From Pseudolysinimonas_A sp041984585 (GTDB taxonomy: Bacteria > Actinomycetota > Actinomycetes > Actinomycetales > Microbacteriaceae): 44,413 nt of DNA. This document shows positions 15,188 to 26,123 of the stretch, one piece after another (position 1 is the stretch's first letter; each line of letters starts with the position of its first letter). The stretch is taken from assembly GCA_041984585.1 (NCBI GenBank), contig JBHIXX010000020.1, positions 1 through 44,413 on the forward strand. The letters are read 5' to 3'. Below the pieces are notes generated by a model. It saw only the letters and a list, made by a program, of their open reading frames with translations. It ran no database searches and had not been told where the DNA came from. Both the position numbers and the translations under genes were made by a program.

Positions 15188-16536
15188 CCCTTCACATCAC
15201 GGGCGCGCAGCTGCCCGACGGCACCCGCACCGACCTGCTGATCGACGGCGGACTCGTCACCGGCGTGGGCTCCGGCCTCGATGCCGGCGGCGCGCAGCAC
15301 ATCGACGCCGACGGGCTGATCGCCCTGCCGGGGCTCGTCGACCTGCACACCCACCTGCGCGAGCCCGGCTTCGAGCAGAGCGAGACCGTGCTCACCGGAT
15401 CGCGCGCCGCCGCCGCCGGCGGATACACGGCCGTGCACGCGATGGCGAACACCTCGCCGGTGCAGGACACCGCCGGAGTGGTCGAACAGGTCGCGTCGCT
15501 CGGCGAGCAGCACGGCTACGTCACCGTGCGCCCCGTCGGCGCGGTCACCCGCGGGCTCGCGGGGGAGCAGCTCAGCGAGATTGGCGCGATGGCCCGCTCG
15601 CGCGCGCAGGTGCGCGTGTTCAGCGACGACGGCCTGTGCGTGCACGACTCGCAGCTGATGCGCCGGGCGCTCGAATACGTGGCGACCTTCGGCGGGGTGA
15701 TCGCGCAGCACGCGCAGGACCCCCGGCTCACCGAGGGGGCGCAGATGAACGAGGGCGCTCTCGCGTCGGAGCTGGGGCTCACCGGCTGGCCTGCGGTCGC
15801 CGAGGAGTCGATCATCGCCCGCGACGTGCTGCTGGCGGATGCCGTCGGCGCCCGCCTGCACATCTGCCACCTGTCGACGGCGGGCAGCGTCGAGGTGGTG
15901 CGCTGGGCGAAGGCGCGCGGCATCCGCGTGACCGCGGAGGTCACGCCGCACCACCTGCTGCTCACCGAGGACGTCGTCGCCGGTCGGGGCCCCGTCGGCT
16001 CGGACACGGAGGGCTGGCCGACGGCCGGCTACGACGCGCGGTTCAAGGTGAACCCGCCGCTGCGCCGCGCGGAGGACGTGCACGCCCTGCGCGCCGCCCT
16101 CGCCGACGGCACCATCGACATCGTCGCCACGGACCACGCTCCGCACCCGACCGAGTCGAAGGAGTGCGCCTGGGCGGAGGCCGCGTTCGGCATGGTCGGA
16201 CTCGAGAGCGCGCTGAGCGTGGTGCACGCCTCGGTCGTCGCCGACGGGCGGCTCGACTGGGGCGACGTGGCGCGTGTCATGTCGGGCACCCCGGCGCGCA
16301 TCGGCGGACTCCACGGTCACGGCGACCCGTTCGCCGTCGGCCGTCCCGCGCACCTGACGCTCTACGACCCGTCGGCCACCAGGCCGTTCGCGGTCGGCGA
16401 CCTGCGCGGCAAGAGCGTCAACTCCCCGTACCTCGGGCGCGAGCTGCCCGGCCGCATCGTCGCCACGATCCACGGCGGCGTGCCGACCGTGCTCGACGGC
16501 GAACTCCGGGATGTCGAGGAGGTGGCCCGTGGATAG
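15184..16536 (+). CDS. pyrC: Dihydroorotase
   Basis: A 450-residue class I-type dihydroorotase, cyclising N-carbamoyl-aspartate to dihydroorotate. The zinc-binding DLHTHLREPG begins at residue 53 (His55, His57), and later landmarks are AMANTSPVQD, HAQDPRLTEG, ICHLSTAGS, VTAEVTPHHLLLT and the catalytic ATDHAPH. Length matches the long actinobacterial type. The start is fixed by an ATGA overlap with pyrB; an upstream open frame inside pyrB is ignored. The stop overlaps the next GTG by 8 bases. Confidence 0.95.
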   Translation: MTLHITGAQLPDGTRTDLLIDGGLVTGVGSGLDAGGAQHIDADGLIALPGLVDLHTHLREPGFEQSETVLTGSRAAAAGGYTAVHAMANTSPVQDTAGVVEQVASLGEQHGYVTVRPVGAVTRGLAGEQLSEIGAMARSRAQVRVFSDDGLCVHDSQLMRRALEYVATFGGVIAQHAQDPRLTEGAQMNEGALASELGLTGWPAVAEESIIARDVLLADAVGARLHICHLSTAGSVEVVRWAKARGIRVTAEVTPHHLLLTEDVVAGRGPVGSDTEGWPTAGYDARFKVNPPLRRAEDVHALRAALADGTIDIVATDHAPHPTESKECAWAEAAFGMVGLESALSVVHASVVADGRLDWGDVARVMSGTPARIGGLHGHGDPFAVGRPAHLTLYDPSATRPFAVGDLRGKSVNSPYLGRELPGRIVATIHGGVPTVLDGELRDVEEVARG

Positions 16537-17098
16537 GCTCCTGCCCGCCCTCATCATCCTCATCGTCGTGGCCGCGATCTTCACCGGGCTCGCCCTCGGG
16601 TGGCGCGCCCGCCGCCGCCGGCAGGCCGACATCCCGACTCCGGCGGCGCCCCCCGCCGAGTCGGGCGAGGTACGCGCGAGCGCCGACCTGCTCTACGTCG
16701 CCACCACCCGCGCCGACGCGCCCACCGACCGCATCGCGGTGCGCGGGCTCGGCTTCCGCGCGCGGGCCGGCGTGGTCGTGACCGACGCCGGCGTGCACTT
16801 GGCGATCGCCGGGTCGCCCGAGGTCTTCATCCCGGCCGCCGACCTGATCGGCACCGGGCGCGCCGCGTGGACGATCGACCGCACCATCGCTGGCGACGGG
16901 ATGCTGTTCCTCCGCTGGCGCCTCGGCGAGCACGAACTCGACAGCTACCTGCGCGACCGCGACGGCGGCGCGCTGCAGGCGGCGATCGAGCGCCTGCTGC
17001 CCGCCGCTCCCGCCGGTCCCACAGCCCCCGACGGCACCCCCGGTGACACCGCCGACTCCGACACCTCCGCCTCCCGAACGCCCAGGAACGCCGCATGA
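16529..17098 (+). CDS. Membrane-anchored PH-like protein of the pyr operon
   Basis: A 189-residue protein with one N-terminal membrane helix (about residues 4-24, ending in WRARRRRQ), then a soluble domain of about 120 residues resembling a bacterial PH-like fold (RADAPTDRIAVRGLGFRARAGVVVTDAGVHLAI ... FIPAADLIGTGRAAWTIDRTI). The last 35 residues are low-complexity and rich in Pro/Thr/Ser. A similarly placed membrane protein occurs between pyrC and carA in other actinobacteria (for example Rv1382 in M. tuberculosis), but its role is unknown. The GTG 16529 start gives an 8-base overlap with pyrC; the stop overlaps carA. Confidence 0.82.
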   Translation: MDRLLPALIILIVVAAIFTGLALGWRARRRRQADIPTPAAPPAESGEVRASADLLYVATTRADAPTDRIAVRGLGFRARAGVVVTDAGVHLAIAGSPEVFIPAADLIGTGRAAWTIDRTIAGDGMLFLRWRLGEHELDSYLRDRDGGALQAAIERLLPAAPAGPTAPDGTPGDTADSDTSASRTPRNAA

Positions 17099-18240
17099 GC
17101 CCCACCGATCCCGCCGTCCTCGTCCTCGAAGACGGGACCCGCTACGAGGGCCGCGCCTACGGCGCGCGCGGCCGCACCCTGGGCGAGGCCGTGTTCGCCA
17201 CCGGGATGACCGGCTACCAGGAGACCCTCACCGACCCCAGCTACGCGGGGCAGATCGTCGTGATGACGGCGCCGCACATCGGCAACACCGGCGTCAACGA
17301 CGAGGACCCCGAGTCGCGGCGCATCTGGGTGAGCGGCTACGTCGTGCGCGACCCGAGCCGCGTGGTGAGCAACTTCCGCGCCACGCGCAGCCTCGACGAC
17401 GACCTCGAGAGCAACGGCATCGTCGGCATCGCGGGCATCGACACCCGCGCCGTCACCCGGCGGCTGCGCGACACCGGCTCGATGCGGGCCGGCGTGTTCT
17501 CCGGGCCGGATGCCGCCCTGTCGGCGGACGAGCAGCTGGCCCTCGTGAGGGAGAGCCCGGAGATGACTGGGCAGAACCTGGCCGGCACCGTTACGGTCGC
17601 GGCCGCGCAGGTGACGCCCGCCCGCGGCGAACGGATCGGCACCCTCGTGATCATCGACCTCGGCGTCAAGCAGGCCACGGTCGAGAACATGGCCGACCGC
17701 GGCTTCGACGTGCACGTGCTGCCGATGACCTCGACGCTGGAGCAGATCCTCGCGATCAAGCCGGTCGCGGTGTTCTACTCGAACGGGCCCGGCGACCCCG
17801 CTGCGTCCGACGCGGAGGTGGCGGTGCTGCGCGGCGTGCTCGACGCCGGGCTGCCGTTCTTCGGCATCTGCTTCGGCAACCAGTTGTTCGGCCGGGCCCT
17901 CGGCCTCGGCACCTACAAGCTGCCGTTCGGCCACCGCGGCATCAACCAGCCGGTGCTGGACAAGGCGACCGGGAAGGTCGAGATCACCGCCCACAACCAC
18001 GGCTTCGCGGTCGACGCTCCGCTCGAGGGCGAGATCGACGCTCCGAACGGCTACGGCCGCATCGAGGTGAGTCACGTCGGCCTCAACGACCAGGTCGTCG
18101 AGGGCCTGCGCGCGCTCGACATCCCGGCGTTCAGCGTGCAGTACCACCCGGAGGCGGCCGCCGGACCGCACGACGCCAACTACCTGTTCGACCGCTTCGC
18201 CGACATGGTCCGCGAGCACTCCGCGAAGGGCGGTAACTGA
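17095..18240 (+). CDS. carA: Carbamoyl-phosphate synthase small (glutaminase) subunit
   Basis: A 381-residue class I glutamine amidotransferase subunit that supplies ammonia to CarB. The N-terminal domain has the typical LEDGTRYEGRAYGARG and FATGMTGYQETLTDPSYAGQ. The glutaminase domain carries the Cys nucleophile in FFGICFGNQLFGRALG and the His/Glu pair in QYHPEA. The family's usual GICLGHQ reads GICFGNQ here: the His is Asn, a change found in some actinobacteria but worth noting. The ATGA overlap with the PH-like gene sets the start; carB begins 2 bases after the stop. Confidence 0.95.
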   Translation: MSPTDPAVLVLEDGTRYEGRAYGARGRTLGEAVFATGMTGYQETLTDPSYAGQIVVMTAPHIGNTGVNDEDPESRRIWVSGYVVRDPSRVVSNFRATRSLDDDLESNGIVGIAGIDTRAVTRRLRDTGSMRAGVFSGPDAALSADEQLALVRESPEMTGQNLAGTVTVAAAQVTPARGERIGTLVIIDLGVKQATVENMADRGFDVHVLPMTSTLEQILAIKPVAVFYSNGPGDPAASDAEVAVLRGVLDAGLPFFGICFGNQLFGRALGLGTYKLPFGHRGINQPVLDKATGKVEITAHNHGFAVDAPLEGEIDAPNGYGRIEVSHVGLNDQVVEGLRALDIPAFSVQYHPEAAAGPHDANYLFDRFADMVREHSAKGGN

Positions 18241-18242
18241 GC

Positions 18243-21562
<3,320 letters not shown>

Positions 21563-21566
<4 letters not shown>

Positions 21567-22429
21567 CGACCACGACGCCGGACTTCTCGGATCGGGCCTG
21601 GCCCGACGGTAGCTTCGCGCGTCGTCTGATGCGCACCGCCACCGACCGTGGCCAGCTGTGCGTCGGAATCGATCCGCACGAGCGACTGCTCGCCGAGTGG
21701 GGGCTCTCGTTCGACGGTCCGGGGGTTCGTGAGTTCGGCCTGCGTGTCGTCGAGGCCGCCGCGGATCGGGTCGGTGTGGTGAAGCCTCAGGTGGCGTTCT
21801 TCGAGCGCCACGGGGCCGCCGGCTACTCGGCGCTCGAGGAAGTCATCGCCGCCGCCCGCGCGGCCGGCCTCCTCGTCATCGCCGACGTCAAGCGCGGCGA
21901 CATCGGGTCGACGGTCGAGGCGTACGGGGCGGCCTGGCTCACGCCGGGCTCGTCGTTGGAGGTCGACGCGATGACGGCGGTCGCTTATCAGGGCACGGGG
22001 TCATTGACGCCGGTGCTGGAGCTCGCCGCCGAGTCCGACAAGGGCGTGTTCGTCCTCGCCGCCACGTCGAACCCGGAGGCAATCGAGACCCAGCGCGCCG
22101 TCCGGCCGGGGCCCGGCGGCATCACCGTCGCGCATGGGGTCACGATGGAGCTGGAGTGGCCGTCCGCCCACGGTCACGTCGGGGTGGTGATCGGCGCGAC
22201 CGTCGACTTGCAGGCGTCCGGCTGGGCCAACCTCGATCAGATCGGGGGGAGCATGCCGATCCTCGCGCCCGGCTTCGGCGCGCAGGGCGCACGGGTCGGC
22301 GACATCCCCGAGCTGTTCGGCGCGCTCGCGCCGCAGGTGGTGGCGAACGTGTCGCGCGAGATCCTCGCCGCCGGACCCGACGGGCTCGAGGCGGCGATCG
22401 ACGCGCACCTGGCGGAGCTGCGCGGATGA
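21563..22429 (+). CDS. pyrF: Orotidine-5'-phosphate decarboxylase (type 2)
   Basis: A 288-residue long-form OMP decarboxylase catalysing the last step to UMP. It opens with RGQLCVGIDPHERLL, and the catalytic stretch is VIADVKRGDIGSTVEAYGAAWL (the Asp/Lys/Asp set). FVLAATSNPEA and a C-terminal ILAPGFGAQGA phosphate-binding loop complete the pattern. The ATG is fixed by an ATGA overlap with carB, and the stop overlaps the next ATG. pyrD and pyrE are not in the window and must lie elsewhere. Confidence 0.94.
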
Positions 22430-23319
22430 CGCGACGCCCGCCGGAGGTCGACCGGGTCGCCGCGTCGGCGGCGGCGGTCGCGGCGCGGCGCGCTCGGGCC
22501 GAGGTGAAGCGCGCCGTCGCGGCGGGGGAGCGCACCCCGCTGCAGGTGGCGGAGGCGGCCTGGTCGGGTGACCCGGCATCCCCGGAGGCCACCCTGCGGG
22601 TGCGCGAGCTGTTGCTCTCGGTGCCCGGCGTCGGCCCGGTGAAGGTCGACCGGCGCCTCGCGGAGCTCGAGATCTCGCCGGTGAAGCGACTCGGCGGGCT
22701 GGGTGTGCGCCAGCGCGAGCGGCTGCGCGCGTTCCTCGGCTCGGCGCGACCCGTGCGGCGCAGCCGGCTCGTGGTGCTCGCCGGACCCACCGCGGTGGGC
22801 AAGGGCACGGTGTCGCGCCACATCCGGGAGAACTATCCGGATGTGCTGCTCAGCGTCTCGGCGACCACGCGCCCGCCGCGACCCGGCGAGGTCGACGGCG
22901 AGCACTACTACTTCCTCGACGACGACCAGTTCGACGCGATGGTCGAGGCGGGCCAGTTCCTCGAGCACGCCACCGTGCACAACCGGTACCGCTACGGCAC
23001 GCCCCGGCCGCCGATCGACGCCGCGATCGCCGACGGCAGGAGCGTGCTGCTCGAGATCGACCTGCAGGGCGCGCGCGCGGTGAAGGCGGCGATGCCGGAG
23101 GCGCTGCTGGTGTTCCTGCTGCCGCCGACGTGGGACGAGCTGGTGCGGCGCCTGGTCGGGCGGGGCACCGAGGACGAGGAGGAGCGCGAGCGCCGCCTCG
23201 CCACCGCCCGCGTCGAGCTGGCCGCGCAGGACGAGTTCGACGTGAAGGTCGTCAACCGGGATGTCGGCCAGGCGGCCGCCGAGGTCGTAGAATTGCTCGA
23301 CGTGCCCGCGAGCGCCTGA
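22426..23319 (+). CDS. gmk: Fusion of actinobacterial integration host factor (mIHF) and guanylate kinase
   Basis: A 297-residue protein about 100 residues longer than a usual guanylate kinase. Residues 1-105 match mIHF, the actinobacterial nucleoid protein: an Arg/Lys-rich N-terminal helix, then LLLSVPGVGPVKVDRRLAEL (62-81) and ISPVKRLGGLGVRQRERLRAF, the helix-two-turn-helix core. A short linker (GSARPVRRSR) leads to guanylate kinase: P-loop GPTAVGKGT (120-128), SVSATTRPPRPGEVDGEHYYF (GMP site), and the lid around RGTEDEEERERRL. mIHF and Gmk are separate neighbouring genes in mycobacteria; here a single frame joins them with no stop. An internal GTG or ATG start giving separate Gmk cannot be excluded. 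It overlaps pyrF by 4 bases. Confidence 0.88.
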   Translation: MTRRPPEVDRVAASAAAVAARRARAEVKRAVAAGERTPLQVAEAAWSGDPASPEATLRVRELLLSVPGVGPVKVDRRLAELEISPVKRLGGLGVRQRERLRAFLGSARPVRRSRLVVLAGPTAVGKGTVSRHIRENYPDVLLSVSATTRPPRPGEVDGEHYYFLDDDQFDAMVEAGQFLEHATVHNRYRYGTPRPPIDAAIADGRSVLLEIDLQGARAVKAAMPEALLVFLLPPTWDELVRRLVGRGTEDEEERERRLATARVELAAQDEFDVKVVNRDVGQAAAEVVELLDVPASA

Positions 23320-23349
23320 GCCCGGCGCACGGAACGAGGAGACTTTCAC

Positions 23350-23607
23350 ATGGCCGACCGCCCCAGCGGGATCATCGACCCGCCCATCGACGACCTGCTC
23401 GCCAAGGTGGACTCGAAGTACCAGCTCGTGATCTTCGCCGCCAAGCGCGCGCGCCAGATCAACGACTACTACGCCGACCTGCACGAGGGGTCGCTGTTCG
23501 ACAACGTCGGGCCGCTGGTCGACTCGACGATCGACGACAAGCCGCTCACCGTCGCGCTGCGCGAGATCAACGAGGACAAGCTCGTCCTCACCCGTCAGGG
23601 CGAGTGA
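23350..23607 (+). CDS. rpoZ: RNA polymerase omega subunit
   Basis: An 85-residue omega subunit, which helps beta' fold and joins RNA polymerase. The diagnostic region is IDDLLAKVDSKYQLVIFAAKRARQIND (13-39), and the C-terminal DDKPLTVALREINEDKLVL is the usual actinobacterial ending. The GAGGAGA site 8 bases before the ATG is good. It lies between gmk and coaBC, the standard order. A small hairpin (GCGGTC/GACCGC, 23611-23625) follows the stop. Confidence 0.96.
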   Translation: MADRPSGIIDPPIDDLLAKVDSKYQLVIFAAKRARQINDYYADLHEGSLFDNVGPLVDSTIDDKPLTVALREINEDKLVLTRQGE

Positions 23608-23659
23608 CGCGCGGTCGCTGACCGCCCCGCGTGCTGACGGCTCCGTCCCCCTCCGCGCC

Positions 23660-24856
23660 GTGAACGTCGTCGTCGGCATCACCGGCGGGATCGCGGCCTA
23701 CAAGGCCGTCGGCGTCGTGCGCGGGCTGGTGCTCGCCGGTCACGACGTGCACGTCGTGGCGACGGATGCGGCGCTGCGCTTCGTCGGCAAGCCGACGCTC
23801 GAGGCGCTGAGCCGCAATCCGGTGCACACCGACCTCTACGAGGGGGTCGCCGAGGTGCGCCACGTCGCCCTCGGGCAGCGCGCCGACCTCATCGTCGTCG
23901 CCCCGGCGACGGCGAACACGATCGCGAAGATCGCCCACGGCCTCGCCGACGACCTGCTCGGCACCACGATCCTGGCGAGCGAGGCCCCGCTGCTGCTCGC
24001 CCCGGCGATGCACACCGAGATGTGGCTCGACGCGTCGACGCAGGCCAACGTCGCCACGCTCACCGAACGCGGCGTGCACGTCGTCGGACCGGCGAGCGGG
24101 CAGCTGACCGGCGCCGACTCGGGCCCCGGCCGGATGTCGGAGCCCGACGACATCGTCGCCGCGGCGCAGGGGCTGCTCGGCCCGCGCGACCTCGCCGGGA
24201 TGCGCGTCGTGGTCACCGCCGGCGGCACCCGCGAGCCCCTCGACCCGGTGCGCTTCCTCGGCAACCGCTCGTCGGGCAAGCAGGGCGTTGCCATCGCACG
24301 CGCCGCGGCGGTCCGGGGCGCGGAGGTGACGCTGATCGCCGCCAACATCGACGACGCCACCCTCACCGCCGGTCTCGCCGATGTGCGCGAGGTGGGAACG
24401 ACGGCGGAGCTGCAGGATGCCGCCCGCGCGGCGGCCGGCGACGCGGACGTCGTCGTGATGGCCGCGGCGGTGGCGGACTACCGGCCCGACGAGGTCGCCG
24501 ACGGCAAGATCAAGAAGGAGGACCGCGGCGACGAGCTGACGCTCCGCCTGGTCAAGAACCCCGACATCCTGGCCGGACTGACCGCCGAGCGGAGGGACGG
24601 GCAGCTGATCGTCGGCTTCGCCGCCGAGACCGAGCCCGACCGCGACAAGCTGCTCGATCTGGGGCGGGCGAAGGCGGCGCGCAAGGGCGTCGACTATCTC
24701 GTCGTCAACAGGGTCGGCTGGGCCGAGGGGTTCGGCACGGAGCGTAACGAGGTCGTCATCCTGTCCGGGGCCGGCGATATCATTTCCGAGGCCGAGGGGA
24801 GCAAGGCGGTCGTCGCCGACCGGCTCCTCGACGTGATCGCCGCCCATCGACCGTAG
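23660..24856 (+). CDS. coaBC: Phosphopantothenoylcysteine decarboxylase/synthetase CoaBC
   Basis: A 398-residue bifunctional coenzyme A enzyme. The N-terminal flavin-dependent decarboxylase starts at VVVGITGGIAAYKAVGVVRGL and has VVAPATANTIAKIAHGLADDLL and LLLAPAMHTEMW; the conserved PAMN asparagine reads His here, as also occurs in mycobacterial CoaBC. The C-terminal ligase has VVTAGGTREPLDPVRFLGNRSSGKQG, AAAVADYRP and the KIKKEDRGDELTLRLVKNPDIL loop. The GTG start has no clear ribosome site, but the N-terminal motif leaves little choice. Confidence 0.94.
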   Translation: MNVVVGITGGIAAYKAVGVVRGLVLAGHDVHVVATDAALRFVGKPTLEALSRNPVHTDLYEGVAEVRHVALGQRADLIVVAPATANTIAKIAHGLADDLLGTTILASEAPLLLAPAMHTEMWLDASTQANVATLTERGVHVVGPASGQLTGADSGPGRMSEPDDIVAAAQGLLGPRDLAGMRVVVTAGGTREPLDPVRFLGNRSSGKQGVAIARAAAVRGAEVTLIAANIDDATLTAGLADVREVGTTAELQDAARAAAGDADVVVMAAAVADYRPDEVADGKIKKEDRGDELTLRLVKNPDILAGLTAERRDGQLIVGFAAETEPDRDKLLDLGRAKAARKGVDYLVVNRVGWAEGFGTERNEVVILSGAGDIISEAEGSKAVVADRLLDVIAAHRP

Positions 24857-24863
24857 GGAACCC

Positions 24864-26063
24864 GTGTCCGACGCCGCTCTCCGCCTGTTCACCTCGGAGT
24901 CCGTGACCGAGGGGCACCCGGACAAGATCTGCGACCAGGTGAGCGACGCGATCCTGGATGCGCTGCTCACCGTCGACCCGGCCGCGCGCGTCGCGGTGGA
25001 GACGCTCACCACGACCGGACTCGTGCACGTCGCCGGCGAGGTGTCGACGACCGGCTACGTGGACATCCCGGCGATCGTGCGGAAGACGGTCACCGACATC
25101 GGCTACAACTCGTCGGACGTCTGGTTCGACGGCCGCTCGTGCGGGGTCTCGATCTCGATCGGCGGACAGTCGCCCGACATCGCGCAGGGCGTCGACGACG
25201 CCTACGAGTCCCGCGAGGGCGCCAGCGCCGACGACCTCGACAAGCAGGGTGCCGGCGATCAGGGCATCATGTTCGGCTTCGCCACGCGGGAGACCGACGT
25301 GCTGATGCCCCTGCCGATCCACCTGGCGCACCGGATGTCGGAGCGCCTGTCGCGGGTGCGTCACAGCGGCGAGCTCGACTTCCTGCGCCCCGACGGCAAG
25401 ACGCAGGTGACGATCGGCTACGACGGCACGACGCCGCGCACCGTCGACACCGTCGTGCTCTCGACCCAGCACTCGCCGGCGATCAACACGGAGTCGCTGC
25501 GCGCCGAGGTGCGCCGCGCGGTGATCGACCCGGTGCTCGAGACGGTCGACCTGCCGGCGCCCGACCTGAAGGTGCTGATCAACCCGACCGGTCGCTTCGA
25601 GATCGGCGGGCCCCAGGGCGACGCGGGGCTGACCGGCCGCAAGATCATCGTCGACACCTACGGGGGCGCGGCCCGCCACGGCGGCGGCGCGTTCAGCGGC
25701 AAGGACCCGTCGAAGGTCGACCGCTCGGCCGCCTACGCGATGCGCTGGGTGGCGAAGAACGCGGTGGCCGCGGGGCTCGCCGACCGGCTCGAGGTGCAGG
25801 TCGCCTACGCGATCGGCGCCGCCTCGCCCGTCGGCCTCTACGTCGAGACGTTCGGCACCGCCCACGTGCCCGAGGAGCGCATCGCATCGGCCATCCGCGA
25901 GGTGTTCGACCTGCGTCCGGCCGCGATCATCCGGGACCTTCGGCTGCTGCGCCCGATCTACAAGCAGACCGCGACCTACGGGCACTTCGGTCGTGAGCTC
26001 CCCGACTTCACCTGGGAGCAGACCGACCGCGCGGACGACCTGCGGACCGCCGCCGGGCTGTGA
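24864..26063 (+). CDS. metK: S-adenosylmethionine synthetase
   Basis: A 399-residue enzyme joining ATP and methionine to SAM. It has GHPDKICDQVSDAILDALL (17 on), the GAGDQGIMFGFA hexapeptide-type loop, and GGGAFSGKDPSKVDRSAAYA with the second phosphate loop. The C-terminal YGHFGRELPDFTWEQTDRA is typical. The GTG start lies 7 bases after the coaBC stop, so co-transcription is likely. SAM made here also serves RsmB downstream, although that is general metabolism rather than a specific link. Confidence 0.97.
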   Translation: MSDAALRLFTSESVTEGHPDKICDQVSDAILDALLTVDPAARVAVETLTTTGLVHVAGEVSTTGYVDIPAIVRKTVTDIGYNSSDVWFDGRSCGVSISIGGQSPDIAQGVDDAYESREGASADDLDKQGAGDQGIMFGFATRETDVLMPLPIHLAHRMSERLSRVRHSGELDFLRPDGKTQVTIGYDGTTPRTVDTVVLSTQHSPAINTESLRAEVRRAVIDPVLETVDLPAPDLKVLINPTGRFEIGGPQGDAGLTGRKIIVDTYGGAARHGGGAFSGKDPSKVDRSAAYAMRWVAKNAVAAGLADRLEVQVAYAIGAASPVGLYVETFGTAHVPEERIASAIREVFDLRPAAIIRDLRLLRPIYKQTATYGHFGRELPDFTWEQTDRADDLRTAAGL

Positions 26064-26123
26064 CCGCCGGGCCGGTGACGCGGTGACGCCGGTCGCGCGC
26101 GGGCTCACGACGGGGGCGACGCC

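Noticed and set aside
17860..17885. CarA glutaminase motif GICFGNQ as an inactivating mutation
   Set aside because: The nucleophilic Cys and the QYHPEA catalytic His/Glu are intact, and the gene is in a full-length operon, so activity is expected.
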